Shown here: positions 35,625-46,914 of the stretch, one piece after another
Layout: every line of letters begins with the position of its first letter
Position numbering within the stretch: the stretch's first letter is position 1
Origin: Pseudomonas izuensis
Lineage (GTDB): Bacteria > Pseudomonadota > Gammaproteobacteria > Pseudomonadales > Pseudomonadaceae
Length of the DNA: 64,000 nucleotides
Assembly: GCF_009861505.1 (NCBI RefSeq)
Contig: NZ_WTFT01000019.1
Span: 30,475 to 94,474, forward strand
Direction of reading: 5' to 3'
Program-made: the position numbers and the translations under genes
The notes under the pieces: generated by a model
Told to the model about the DNA's origin: nothing
The model's input: only the letters and a program-made list of their open reading frames with translations
Databases searched by the model: none

Positions 35625-35932
35625 AACGCTTCTATTCCTGCGCCCAAGGCGCGTCCATCTGTTGATTGACTATAAAAAACTGCCCAATCCAGGCAGGTAA
35701 AAAAGTTAACAGGCGCAACTGGGACTACTTTTAACACTGCGCCCTGGTTTTTATAAACAGGGTGCGCAACGGTCATTTTGTTACAAACGCTGTTACAACC
35801 AGGCATTGTACGGGTTTGTTCGTTCGATGCCATGCTTGGAACACTTGGATGTAGCATAGTCAAAAGCACATTACATGCGACTCAATTTGAGCATGCATTC
35901 TCTTTTGTGACAAAGGCTTATGAGGTGTTTTT
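35625..35932. other. ftsK-trxB divergent intergenic region
   Basis: 308 bp with no credible gene or REPIN. AT-rich near 35665-35720 and 35750-35790, suitable for promoters of the two divergent genes. trxB is preceded by TGAGGTG five bases before its ATG. No operator was recognised. Confidence 0.5.
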
Positions 35933-36892
35933 ATGAGCGAAGCGCAACATCACCGCCTGATCATTCTGGGTTCCGGCCCCGCCGGTTACAGCGCAGCCGT
36001 GTATGCCGCCCGCGCCAACCTCAAACCCGTCGTCATCACTGGCATACAGGCAGGTGGCCAGCTCACCACTACCGTCGAAGTCGATAACTGGCCAGGCGAT
36101 GTCGAAGGCCTCACCGGACCGGTCCTGATGGAGCGCATGCAAAAACACGCCGAGCGCTTCGATACACAGATCGTTTACGACCACATCCATACGGCCAAGT
36201 TGCAAAAGCGTCCGTTCGAATTAACCGGCGACAGCGGCACTTATACCTGTGACGCGCTGATCATCGCCACCGGTGCTTCGGCGCAGTACCTTGGCCTGCC
36301 ATCGGAAGAGACGTTCGCCGGCAAAGGGGTTTCGGCCTGCGCAACCTGCGACGGGTTCTTCTACCGCAATCAGGTGGTCGCGGTGGTCGGCGGCGGGAAC
36401 ACGGCGGTTGAAGAGGCGCTGTACCTGTCGAACATCGCCAGGGAAGTTCATCTGATTCACCGTCGCGACAAGCTGCGCTCGGAGAAAATCCTCCAGGACA
36501 AACTCTTCGAGAAAGCCGCCAATGGCAATATCCGCCTGCACTGGAACCAGAATCTGGATGAAGTACTGGGCGACTCCAGCGGCGTGACCGGCGCCCGCCT
36601 GCGCGAAAGCCATACCGGCGAAATCACCGACCTGGCGGTCACCGGCGTGTTCATCGCTATCGGCCACAAACCCAATACCGATCTTTTCATCGGCCAACTG
36701 GAAATGCGCGATGGCTACCTGCAGGTCTTGGGCGGCAGCGAAGGCAATGCCACCGCGACCGCCATCCCGGGCGTGTTTGCCGCCGGCGACGTGGCCGACC
36801 ACGTCTATCGCCAGGCGGTCACCTCCGCCGGGGCCGGCTGCATGGCAGCCCTCGATGCGGAAAAATACCTCGACGACATTCCCGCCGTTTAA
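35933..36892 (+). CDS. trxB: Thioredoxin-disulfide reductase
   Basis: 319 aa FAD/NADPH enzyme that reduces thioredoxin. FAD-binding motif ILGSGPAGYSAAVYAARANL, redox-active CATC in VSACATCDGFFYRNQ, NADPH motif VAVVGGGNTAVEEAL and C-terminal FAD motif FAAGDVADHVYRQAVTSAG. It reads in the same direction as aat, which follows 63 bases later. Confidence 0.97.
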   Translation: MSEAQHHRLIILGSGPAGYSAAVYAARANLKPVVITGIQAGGQLTTTVEVDNWPGDVEGLTGPVLMERMQKHAERFDTQIVYDHIHTAKLQKRPFELTGDSGTYTCDALIIATGASAQYLGLPSEETFAGKGVSACATCDGFFYRNQVVAVVGGGNTAVEEALYLSNIAREVHLIHRRDKLRSEKILQDKLFEKAANGNIRLHWNQNLDEVLGDSSGVTGARLRESHTGEITDLAVTGVFIAIGHKPNTDLFIGQLEMRDGYLQVLGGSEGNATATAIPGVFAAGDVADHVYRQAVTSAGAGCMAALDAEKYLDDIPAV

Positions 36893-36955
36893 CGGCACAC
36901 TGGGTGGCGGGCCTTGTGCCCGCCACCACCCTCCCCTTCTGCAAGCCCGGACGCC

Positions 36956-37636
36956 ATGCTGACTTGGTTACAACGCAACTCCCTGACTTTCCCGCCGCTG
37001 GAAAAAGCCATGCGCGACCCCAACGGCCTGTTGGCCGCCGGCGGCGACCTGTCTGCCGACCGGTTGATTCAGGCCTACCGCCATGGCTGCTTTCCCTGGT
37101 TCTCGGAAGGCCAGCCGATTCTCTGGTGGTCACCGGACCCGCGCACCGTCCTGTTTCCCGACGAACTGCACGTTTCCCGCAGTCTCAACAAGCTGCTGCG
37201 TCAACAACGCTATCAAGTCACCTTCGACCGGGATTTTGCCGCGGTCATCCGCGCCTGCGCCGCCCCACGGGAATATGCCGACGGCACCTGGATCACCGAA
37301 GCCATGCAGGACGCCTATCTGGAACTGCATCGCCGCGGTTTCGCGCACTCGGTGGAAGTCTGGGACCAGGGCACGCTTGTCGGTGGACTGTACGGCCTGG
37401 CGATGGGCCGGCTGTTTTTCGGCGAATCCATGTTCAGCCGCGCCGACAACGCCTCCAAATATGGCTTTGCCACACTGGTGCGACACCTGAAAGACTCGGG
37501 TTTTGTGCTCATCGACTGCCAGATGCCCACCGACCACCTGCACAGCCTGGGCGCCCGGTCGATTCCGCGCGGGGCATTTGCCGGCTACCTGGCGCAGTAC
37601 CTGGACCAACCCAGCCGCGCAACCTGGGTTTGCTGA
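36956..37636 (+). CDS. aat: Leucyl/phenylalanyl-tRNA--protein transferase
   Basis: 226 aa. It adds Leu or Phe from charged tRNA to N-terminal Arg or Lys, creating primary N-degrons. The family segments FPWFSEGQPILWWSPDPR and FGESMFSRADNASK are present. ATG 36956 starts the conserved LTWLQRNSLTFPPL. Together with bpt, clpS and clpA downstream it makes up the bacterial N-degron route. Confidence 0.96.
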   Translation: MLTWLQRNSLTFPPLEKAMRDPNGLLAAGGDLSADRLIQAYRHGCFPWFSEGQPILWWSPDPRTVLFPDELHVSRSLNKLLRQQRYQVTFDRDFAAVIRACAAPREYADGTWITEAMQDAYLELHRRGFAHSVEVWDQGTLVGGLYGLAMGRLFFGESMFSRADNASKYGFATLVRHLKDSGFVLIDCQMPTDHLHSLGARSIPRGAFAGYLAQYLDQPSRATWVC

Positions 37637-37704
37637 GCGTCTTTCGCGCGTGTGGCTTACACTTAGAGACGCCCCTAATCAAAAGCTTATCCCGAGGGTT
37701 GATC

Positions 37705-38412
37705 ATGACCGAGTTGGCGCGTTTGAAGTTTTATGCCACTCAGCCCCACGCCTGCAGTTATCTGCCCGAGGAGCAGGCCACGACCCTGTTTCTCGATCCT
37801 AGCCAGCCCATGGATGTGCATGTCTATGCAGACCTGTCGGAAATGGGTTTTCGTCGCAGTGGCGACCACCTGTATCGACCCCATTGCCAGAACTGCAATG
37901 CGTGTGTACCGGCGCGCATTCCTGTCGTGCCATTCACCCCCAACCGCCAGCAGAAACGCATTTTCAAGCGCAACGCCGACTTGCAGGTCCGGCCGGCCAA
38001 GCCGGGATTCAGCGAAGAATATTTCGACCTCTATCAGCGCTATATCGAAGAGCGGCATGCCGACGGCGACATGTACCCGCCCAGTCGCGATCAGTTTTCG
38101 ACGTTCCTGGTGCGTGACCTGCCGTTTTCACGGTTTTACGAATTCCGCCTCGACGGCCGGCTGCTGGCGATCGCCGTCACCGACCTTCTGCCGAACGGTC
38201 TGTCGGCGGTCTATACCTTCTATGAGCCCGACGAAGAGCGTCGCAGCCTGGGGCGTTACGCCATCCTCTGGCAAATCGCCGAGGCCCGGCGTCTGGGGCT
38301 GGATGCGGTCTACTTGGGCTACTGGATCAAAAACTGCAAAAAAATGAGCTACAAGACCCAATACCGCCCCATTGAGCTGCTGGTTAACCAGCGCTGGGTC
38401 GTTCTGAACTAG
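37705..38412 (+). CDS. bpt: Aspartate/glutamate leucyltransferase
   Basis: 235 aa, historically annotated as ate (arginyltransferase). It adds Leu to N-terminal Asp or Glu. The conserved cysteine cluster is PHCQNCNACVPARIPV; other family motifs are MYPPSRDQFSTFL and YLGYWIKNCKKMSYK. ATG 37705 is preceded by GAGGG. It is probably co-transcribed with aat, 68 bases upstream. Confidence 0.95.
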   Translation: MTELARLKFYATQPHACSYLPEEQATTLFLDPSQPMDVHVYADLSEMGFRRSGDHLYRPHCQNCNACVPARIPVVPFTPNRQQKRIFKRNADLQVRPAKPGFSEEYFDLYQRYIEERHADGDMYPPSRDQFSTFLVRDLPFSRFYEFRLDGRLLAIAVTDLLPNGLSAVYTFYEPDEERRSLGRYAILWQIAEARRLGLDAVYLGYWIKNCKKMSYKTQYRPIELLVNQRWVVLN

Positions 38413-38524
38413 AGCACAGCCTTAAACCCCTTGGCTTGAACCCCACTTTTCGGGCACAATGCACGCCGCTTTTGCCTGGCGCAGTTGCACCGGGCCATTC
38501 ACTGGACACCGAGGGCTTTACTGC

Positions 38525-38743
38525 ATGTCGAAAGAAGACAGCTTCGAAATGGAAGGCACTGTCGTCGACACCCTGCCCAACACCATGTTTCGCGTGGAGT
38601 TGGAAAATGGGCACGTCGTAACCGCGCATATTTCCGGCAAGATGCGCAAGAACTACATTCGTATTCTTACCGGCGACAAAGTGCGCGTCGAGCTGACGCC
38701 CTATGACTTGAGCAAAGGGCGCATCACTTACCGCGCTCGCTAA
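38525..38743 (+). CDS. infA: Translation initiation factor IF-1
   Basis: 72 aa single S1/OB-fold protein, the universal size. It binds the ribosomal A site during initiation. Sequence blocks [20 protein letters not shown] and [20 protein letters not shown] are hallmark. ATG 38525 gives the standard N-terminus [11 protein letters not shown] strong terminator follows. Confidence 0.98.
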
Positions 38744-38758
38744 TCAGGTCAATACAAG

Positions 38759-38785
38759 ACGCCCGGCTTATGCCGGGCGTTTTTG
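38759..38785 (+). terminator. Rho-independent terminator of infA
   Basis: ACGCCCGGC-TTAT-GCCGGGCGT, perfect 9-bp stem, then TTTT. Confidence 0.92.
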
Positions 38786-38817
38786 TTTGCTTGGGATTTA
38801 CTGCCTACACAAGATCC

Positions 38818-38910
38818 CCGTAGGAGCAAAGCTTGCTCGCGATGGCTGACTGACATTCAACATCGATGTGGACAGTTACACCGCTATCGCGAGCAAGCTT
38901 TGCTCCCACA
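38818..38910. repeat. REPIN with AACATCGATGT interior, AAGCTT class
   Basis: Arms CGTAGGAGCAAAGCTTGCTC and the right arm ending TTTGCTCCCACA; interior CATTCAACATCGATGTGGAC. It lies between two terminators in the infA-clpA convergent gap. Confidence 0.88.
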
Positions 38911-38926
38911 AGAATGCAGCGGATAG

Positions 38927-38954
38927 CAAAAAGGCGCCCGAAGGCGCCTTTTTG
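38927..38954 (-). terminator. Terminator of clpA
   Basis: AAGGCGCC-CGAA-GGCGCCTT flanked by A and T runs on both sides, so it can act on either strand; clpA ends 18 bases away on the minus strand. Confidence 0.85.
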
Positions 38955-38971
38955 CTTTGTTGCGGTTAACG

Positions 38972-41242
<2,271 letters not shown>

Positions 41243-41272
41243 AGCTTCACCTCATACCCAAGTGTCCGGCGA

Positions 41273-41635
41273 TTAACCGTCCTTCTCGATTTCACAGAGT
41301 AGCGGATGCTGGCTTTCCCTGGCGTACTGGTTGACCTGCATGGCCTTGGTCTCGGCGATGTCGCGGGTAAACACTCCACATACTGCCCGCCCTTCTGTAT
41401 GGACGGCCAGCATGACCTTGGTCGCCAGCTCGCGATTCAGGTTAAAAAACACCTCGAGCACTTCGACGACGAAATCCATCGGTGTGTAGTCATCATTAAA
41501 CAAAACCACCTTGTACATCGGCGGCGCCTGTAAAGCAGGCTTAGCCTCCTGAACAGCAATGCCTGCGGAATCGTCGTCGTGTAAATCAGGGCGATCCTGA
41601 TTGAATGTTAGTCGAATCTGGCTGATTGCATGCAT
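41273..41635 (-). CDS. clpS: ATP-dependent Clp protease adaptor ClpS
   Basis: 120 aa. It binds N-degron residues and delivers the substrate to ClpA. The binding-pocket segment is VVLFNDDYTPMDFVVEVLE, and HTEGRAVCGVFTRDIAETKA follows. The disordered N-terminal ~35 residues are usual. Divergent from cspD, as in E. coli. Confidence 0.97.
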   Translation of the reverse strand: MHAISQIRLTFNQDRPDLHDDDSAGIAVQEAKPALQAPPMYKVVLFNDDYTPMDFVVEVLEVFFNLNRELATKVMLAVHTEGRAVCGVFTRDIAETKAMQVNQYARESQHPLLCEIEKDG

Positions 41636-41859
41636 GGAAAGAAAGGTTCGTCAGTTGTGCAAATACAGTGGTGGGGGCGGTCTTGAACGTTTTCAACTCC
41701 GACTGCCGGGTCAGCTTGACTATCGGCAAAACGGTGTTACAACCAATAGAGCCCACAGTGGGTAAAAAAGGTCCGCGGAGTCAACTTTTTTCGAAGAAGT
41801 GACTGCGGATGAACTGGATGATACTCCAGTGATGGAGTCTGTTGCAGAGGGATATGAGC

Positions 41860-42129
41860 ATGGCGTTCGGCAAGGTGAAATGGTTCAACAATGCCAAGGG
41901 TTACGGTTTCATCAATGAGGACGGCAAGACAGAAGACCTGTTTGCCCACTACTCAGCCATCAAAATGGACGGTTATAAAACCCTGAAGGCCGGCCAGGCC
42001 GTGAGCTTCAACATCATCCAGGGGCCCAAGGGGCTGCATGCGGTCGATATCAATGACGCAGCCGTCAAGAATGCTGAAGCGGCTGCCCTTGCGACGCCCG
42101 CCAGCGCTCAAGACACCGCCCTGAGTTAA
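41860..42129 (+). CDS. cspD: Cold-shock-like protein CspD
   Basis: 89 aa. One cold-shock domain with both RNP motifs: KGYGFI (RNP1) and DLFAHY (RNP2 form). The ~20-residue alanine-rich C-terminal tail is longer than in E. coli CspD (74 aa). ATG 41860 has GAGGG at good spacing; ATG 41854 is closer to it. CspD binds single-stranded DNA/RNA and slows replication in stationary phase in E. coli. Confidence 0.92.
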   Translation: MAFGKVKWFNNAKGYGFINEDGKTEDLFAHYSAIKMDGYKTLKAGQAVSFNIIQGPKGLHAVDINDAAVKNAEAAALATPASAQDTALS

Positions 42130-42153
42130 CAGCTCCACCTGTCATCCAGTCAT

Positions 42154-42195
42154 AAAAAAACCGCCCGGCTCAATCATTTGAATCGGGCGGTTTTT
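42154..42195. terminator. Bidirectional terminator between cspD and icd
   Basis: AAAAAAACCGCCCG and CGGGCGGTTTTT arms with a 16-nt loop. A run on one side and T run on the other serve the two convergent genes. Confidence 0.88.
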
Positions 42196-42212
42196 GTACG
42201 TGTGTCGTTCGC

Positions 42213-43469
42213 TTACATGTGTTTGATCAACGCCTCACCAAACCCGGAAGACGAAACCAGGGTGGCGCCTTCCATCAGACGTTCGAAGTCATAGGTCACG
42301 GTCTTGGCCTTGATCGCGCCGTTGGTGCCCTTGATGATCAGGTCCGCCGCCTCGGTCCAGCCCAGATGACGCAGCATCATCTCGGCCGAAAGAATCACCG
42401 AACCCGGATTGACCTGATCCTTGCCGGCATACTTCGGCGCCGTACCGTGGGTGGCTTCGAACATGGCCACGGTGTCGGACAGGTTGGCGCCTGGCGCGAT
42501 ACCGATGCCGCCCACTTCCGCCGCCAGAGCGTCGGAGAGGTAGTCACCGTTGAGGTTGAGTGTGGCGATCACATCGTATTCGGCTGGACGCAGCAAGATC
42601 TGCTGAAGCATGGCATCGGCAATGGCGTCCTTGACGATGACTTCGCGACCGGTTTTCGGGTTCTTGAACTTCATCCATGGGCCGCCGTCGAGCAGCTCGG
42701 CGCCGAACTCTTCCTTCGCCACCTCATAACCCCAGTCCTTGAAGGCACCTTCGGTGAACTTCATGATGTTGCCCTTGTGCACGATGGTCAGCGACTTGCG
42801 GTCGTTGTCCACTACATATTGCAGGGCCTTGCGCACCAGACGCTTGGTGCCTTCTTTCGAAACAGGCTTGATGCCGATACCACAGTCCTGGTCGAAACGG
42901 ATCTTGGTGACGCCCATCTCTTCCTTCAGGAACTTGATGACTTTGGTGGCTTCCGGGGAGCCAGCCTTCCATTCGATACCGGCATAGATGTCTTCGGAGT
43001 TCTCGCGGAAGATCACCATGTCGACGTCGCCAGGCTTTTTCACCGGGCTTGGTACACCTTCGAACCACACCACCGGCCGCAGGCATACATACAGATCGAG
43101 TTGCTGGCGCAGGGCAACGTTGAGCGAGCGGATACCACCACCGACCGGCGTGGTCAGCGGCCCCTTGATGGAGACGACGTAATCTTTCACGGCATCCAGG
43201 GTTTCCTGGGGCAGCCAGGTGTCCTGGTCATAGACCTGGGTGGCTTTCTCACCGGCATAGACTTCCATCCAGGAAATCTTGCGCTTGCCCCCATAGGCCT
43301 TTTCCACGGCAGCATCAACCACTTTGATCATTACGGGGCTGACGTCGACGCCAATGCCGTCGCCTTCAATGAACGGAATGATCGGATTATCAGGAACATT
43401 GAGAGAATGGTCGGCGTTGACGGTGATTTTTTCGCCGACGGCTGGAACCTGAATCTTCTTGTAACCCAT
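42213..43469 (-). CDS. icd: Isocitrate dehydrogenase [NADP+], homodimeric type
   Basis: 418 aa (E. coli 416). TCA-cycle oxidative decarboxylation of isocitrate. The substrate loop GGGIRSLNVALRQQLDLYVC contains the Ser that AceK phosphorylates in E. coli to divert carbon into the glyoxylate shunt. NADP+ signature and metal residues are in NLNGDYLSDALAAEVGGIG and EATHGTAPKYAGKD. ATG 43469 has GGAG six bases upstream. Divergent from a second, monomeric isocitrate dehydrogenase. Confidence 0.97.
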   Translation of the reverse strand: MGYKKIQVPAVGEKITVNADHSLNVPDNPIIPFIEGDGIGVDVSPVMIKVVDAAVEKAYGGKRKISWMEVYAGEKATQVYDQDTWLPQETLDAVKDYVVSIKGPLTTPVGGGIRSLNVALRQQLDLYVCLRPVVWFEGVPSPVKKPGDVDMVIFRENSEDIYAGIEWKAGSPEATKVIKFLKEEMGVTKIRFDQDCGIGIKPVSKEGTKRLVRKALQYVVDNDRKSLTIVHKGNIMKFTEGAFKDWGYEVAKEEFGAELLDGGPWMKFKNPKTGREVIVKDAIADAMLQQILLRPAEYDVIATLNLNGDYLSDALAAEVGGIGIAPGANLSDTVAMFEATHGTAPKYAGKDQVNPGSVILSAEMMLRHLGWTEAADLIIKGTNGAIKAKTVTYDFERLMEGATLVSSSGFGEALIKHM

Positions 43470-43985
43470 GCTGAACTCCATTGATTGGATTGAACATCTG
43501 GCTTGGTTCGAGCGTAACCCAGTTAAATCGGCGCGCAAACCCTATGTTCCATCGATCTGCCGCAAAGCCGCACAACCGCTGAGCTACAAGCCTGAAAGCA
43601 AAGGGAAAAACGCCAAACTCAAGCACGACGAATGACCCTGCGCCGCTAATTTCCTTCAACGCTCCCTGCGACCTTTAGACCAATGGACGAGAATCGATTC
43701 ACTTGAACCATCGGCAGATTGCCAGCTACCTATGTATAATGCCGCCCGCTGACCAAAGGGTCACAAAGGCCGACCTCTCCTTGCTACCCAAATGTAGCCG
43801 AGACTTTCCGCCCATAGCCGGACTGTTACCGCAGCCCGACTGCTTGACGCTCTACTGATGCACCCAACATCACCGCGAAGAAACCTCGAAATTCGGCTCA
43901 TGGATGACTTTGAACGAACGCGCTTACCCGGCGCCCCTCGAGTTTCTGCGCACGCTTTAGCAAAGAAGAGAGAGTTAATCCGAAT
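43470..43985. other. Divergent icd/idh intergenic region
   Basis: 516 bp. A consensus -10 TATAAT is at 43735-43740 on the plus strand, with no convincing -35. A long leader (about 240 nt) would then precede idh. A 69-codon reading frame at 43858-44067 overlaps the idh start and has no family resemblance; it is not called. Confidence 0.5.
43735..43740 (+). promoter_or_regulatory. Candidate -10 element for idh
   Basis: TATAAT, exact sigma-70 -10 consensus, in the context TATGTATAATG. Spacing to any good -35 is poor, so it may rely on an activator. Confidence 0.45.
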
Positions 43986-46211
43986 ATGCCCAACCGCTCG
44001 AAGATCATCTATACCTTCACCGACGAAGCCCCAGCCCTCGCCACCTATTCACTGTTGCCTATCGTAGAGGCCTTCACCGCCTCCGCTGATATCGCCGTTG
44101 AAACCCGCGATATCTCTCTTGCAGGGCGCATACTGGCCAGCTTCCCCGAGCAACTGGGCGACAAAGCCGTAGCCGACCACCTCGCCGAACTGGGCGACCT
44201 GGCCGTCACGCCTGAAGCCAACATCATCAAGCTGCCGAACATCAGCGCCTCGGTTCCGCAGCTGCAAGCCGCGATCAAGGAACTGCAAGCCCAGGGTTAC
44301 AACCTGCCGGACTATCCGGAAACCGTGAGCAGCGACGCCGACAAAGAAGCCAAGGCCCGTTACGACAAGGTCAAGGGCAGCGCCGTAAACCCGGTCCTGC
44401 GCGAAGGCAACTCCGACCGTCGCGCCCCGCTCTCGGTCAAGAATTACGCACGCAAGCACCCGCACAAAATGGGCGCCTGGGCTGCGGACTCCAAGTCTCA
44501 CGTTGCGCACATGAGCACCGGCGATTTCTACGGCAGCGAAAAAGCCGCCCTGATCGACGCCGCTGACGCCGTGAAGATCGAGCTGATCGCGCAAGACGGC
44601 ACCCGCACCGTCCTGAAAGAAAAAACCAGCGTTCAGGCTGGCGAGATCCTCGATTGCGCCGTCATGAGCAAGAATGCTCTGCGCGCCTTCATCGCCGCTG
44701 AAATCGAAAGCGCCAAGCAACAAGGCGTGCTGCTGTCAGTTCACTTGAAAGCCACCATGATGAAGGTCTCCGACCCGATCATGTTCGGCCAGATCGTTGC
44801 CGAGTTCTATAAAGACGCACTGGCCAAGCACGCTGACGTGCTGGCACAGATCGGCTTCAACCTGAACAACGGCATCGGCGACCTGTACGCTCGCATCAAG
44901 GCCCTGCCGGCCGAGCAGCAAGCGGCCATCGAAGCCGACATCCAGGCGGTGTACGCCGTTCGTCCGTCGCTGGCGATGGTCAACTCCGACAAGGGCATCA
45001 CCAACCTGCACGTGCCGAGCGACGTCATCGTCGACGCCTCGATGCCAGCCATGATCCGTGACTCCGGTAAAATGTGGGGCACCGACGGCCAGCTGCACGA
45101 CACCAAGGCCGTGATCCCGGATCGTTGCTACGCCACCATCTACCAGGCGGTGATCGAAGACTGCAAGGCAAACGGCGCCTTCGATCCAACCACAATGGGC
45201 AGCGTGCCAAACGTTGGCCTGATGGCGAAGAAAGCCGAAGAGTACGGTTCCCACGACAAGACCTTCCAGATCAAGGCCGACGGCGTGGTTCGCGTGACCG
45301 ACAGCAAAGGCACCCTGTTGATGGAACAGGCTGTTGAAGCCGGCGACATCTTCCGCATGTGCCAGACCAAGGACGCGCCGATCCAGGACTGGGTCAAACT
45401 GGCCGTCAACCGTGCCCGCGCCAGCGGCACTCCGGCGATTTTCTGGCTGGACCCGATGCGCGCTCACGACGGCGTAGTGATCGAAAAAGTTCAGGCTTAC
45501 CTGAAGGATCACGACACTGCCGGTCTGGACATCCAGATCATGGCGCCGGTCGACGCCATGAAGTTCACCCTGCAGCGCACCCGCGAAGGCAAGGACACCA
45601 TTTCGGTGACCGGTAACGTACTGCGCGACTACCTGACCGACCTGTTCCCGATCATGGAACTGGGCACCAGCGCCAAGATGCTGTCGATCGTACCGCTGAT
45701 GAATGGCGGTGGCCTGTTCGAAACCGGCGCCGGCGGTTCGGCACCGAAGCACGTTCAACAGCTGCTGGAGGAGAACTTCCTGCGCTGGGATTCCCTGGGC
45801 GAGTTCCTGGCCCTGGCCGCGTCCCTTGAGCATCTGGGTGTGAACTACAACAACCCGAAAGCCCTGGTTCTGTCCAAGACTCTTGACCAGGCCACCGGCC
45901 TGTTCCTGGACAACAACAAGTCGCCATCGCGCAAAGTCGGCAACATCGACAACCGCGGCAGCCACTTCTACCTGGCGCTGTACTGGGCCCAGGCCCTGGC
46001 CGCCCAGACCGAAGACACTGCACTGCAAGCGCAGTTCGCGACCCTGGCCAAAACCCTGACCGAGAACGAAGCGACTATCGTTGCCGAGCTCAACGCCGTT
46101 CAGGGCAAGCCAGTGGACATCGGCGGTTACTACCACGCCGACGCCGAGCTGATCAGCAAGGCCATGCGTCCGAGCGCCACGCTCAACGCGGCGATTGCTG
46201 CGCTGGTGTAA
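43986..46211 (+). CDS. idh: Isocitrate dehydrogenase [NADP+], monomeric type
   Basis: 741 aa, the large monomeric IDH family, unrelated in length and order to Icd but catalysing the same reaction. Typical blocks are KIIYTFTDEAPALATYSLLP, NSDRRAPLSVKNYARKHPHK, SHVAHMSTGDFYGSEKA and LEENFLRWDSLGEFLALAAS. GAGAGAG lies upstream. Pseudomonads carry both enzymes, often adjacent as here; the pair allows separate control at the glyoxylate branch point. Confidence 0.97.
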   Translation: MPNRSKIIYTFTDEAPALATYSLLPIVEAFTASADIAVETRDISLAGRILASFPEQLGDKAVADHLAELGDLAVTPEANIIKLPNISASVPQLQAAIKELQAQGYNLPDYPETVSSDADKEAKARYDKVKGSAVNPVLREGNSDRRAPLSVKNYARKHPHKMGAWAADSKSHVAHMSTGDFYGSEKAALIDAADAVKIELIAQDGTRTVLKEKTSVQAGEILDCAVMSKNALRAFIAAEIESAKQQGVLLSVHLKATMMKVSDPIMFGQIVAEFYKDALAKHADVLAQIGFNLNNGIGDLYARIKALPAEQQAAIEADIQAVYAVRPSLAMVNSDKGITNLHVPSDVIVDASMPAMIRDSGKMWGTDGQLHDTKAVIPDRCYATIYQAVIEDCKANGAFDPTTMGSVPNVGLMAKKAEEYGSHDKTFQIKADGVVRVTDSKGTLLMEQAVEAGDIFRMCQTKDAPIQDWVKLAVNRARASGTPAIFWLDPMRAHDGVVIEKVQAYLKDHDTAGLDIQIMAPVDAMKFTLQRTREGKDTISVTGNVLRDYLTDLFPIMELGTSAKMLSIVPLMNGGGLFETGAGGSAPKHVQQLLEENFLRWDSLGEFLALAASLEHLGVNYNNPKALVLSKTLDQATGLFLDNNKSPSRKVGNIDNRGSHFYLALYWAQALAAQTEDTALQAQFATLAKTLTENEATIVAELNAVQGKPVDIGGYYHADAELISKAMRPSATLNAAIAALV

Positions 46212-46228
46212 GGTTGTAAAGGAACATC

Positions 46229-46263
46229 ACAAACCCCGGCCATGTGCCGGGGTTTGTGTTTTT
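46229..46263 (+). terminator. Terminator of idh
   Basis: ACAAACCCCGGC-CATGT-GCCGGGGTTTGT, perfect 12-bp stem, then GTTTTT. Confidence 0.92.
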
Positions 46264-46280
46264 AGAATCCACAGAGCCCC

Positions 46281-46370
46281 TGTAGGAGTGAGCCTGCTCG
46301 CGATAGCGGTATGCCATTCAATATTAATGGTGACTGATGAAACGCCATCGCGAGCAGGCTCACTCCTACA
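46281..46370. repeat. REPIN with AATATTAATGGTGAC interior
   Basis: Arms TGTAGGAGTGAGCCTGCTCG and reverse complement (GAGTGAG variant, shared with 24218). It lies 38 bases before the nudJ ATG, in the gap after the idh terminator. Confidence 0.88.
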
Positions 46371-46408
46371 ATGGACTGTGTTTCAACATTGGAAATTGAG
46401 GATCGTTC

Positions 46409-46855
46409 ATGGACTGGCAACCCCACATCACCGTCGCCACCATCGTCGAAGACAATGGCCGCTTCCTGATGGTCGAAGAACTCAAGCATGGACGAACGGT
46501 GCTTAATCAGCCCGCCGGCCATCTGGACCCGAACGAAACCCTGACCGAAGCCGCGGTGCGCGAAACCCTTGAGGAAACCGGCTGGGACGTCGAGCCTACC
46601 GGAGTGCTGGGCATTTATCTCTATACCGCGCCGAGCAACGGCGTAACCTACCAACGGGTGTGCTTCATCGCCAAAGCGCTGAAACACCACCCCGATTATC
46701 AACTGGACGACGGCATCGTCGGCGCCAAGTGGCTGACCCGTGAGGAATTAATGGCACAGCGCGACAACTGGCGTAGCGAGCTGATCATCCGCTGCATCGA
46801 CGACTATCTGGACGGCCAACACTTCGGTCTCGAACTGATCCGTCCTTCTCTTTAG
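46409..46855 (+). CDS. nudJ: Nudix phosphatase NudJ-like
   Basis: 148 aa. Nudix box GHLDPNETLTEAAVRETLEE then TGWDV is complete. N-terminus WQPHITVATIVEDNGRFLMV is typical of NudJ/YmfB. E. coli NudJ hydrolyses HMP-pyrophosphate and nucleoside triphosphates to monophosphates. In E. coli nudJ (ymfB) also lies next to mnmA and hflD, supporting the name. Confidence 0.9.
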   Translation: MDWQPHITVATIVEDNGRFLMVEELKHGRTVLNQPAGHLDPNETLTEAAVRETLEETGWDVEPTGVLGIYLYTAPSNGVTYQRVCFIAKALKHHPDYQLDDGIVGAKWLTREELMAQRDNWRSELIIRCIDDYLDGQHFGLELIRPSL

Positions 46856-46914
46856 CCTTGCGGGCTTGAGCCTGTTAGAATCGCGTCCTTTTTCAAGACA
46901 CTCATTGAATCCCT

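Noticed and set aside
36904..37704. In-frame upstream extension of bpt through the aat region
   Set aside because: It is the out-of-frame shadow of aat; bpt homology starts at 37705 with a proper ribosome site.
38744..38971. A tRNA gene between infA and clpA, as in E. coli
   Set aside because: The gap holds only two terminators and a REPIN; no cloverleaf was seen.
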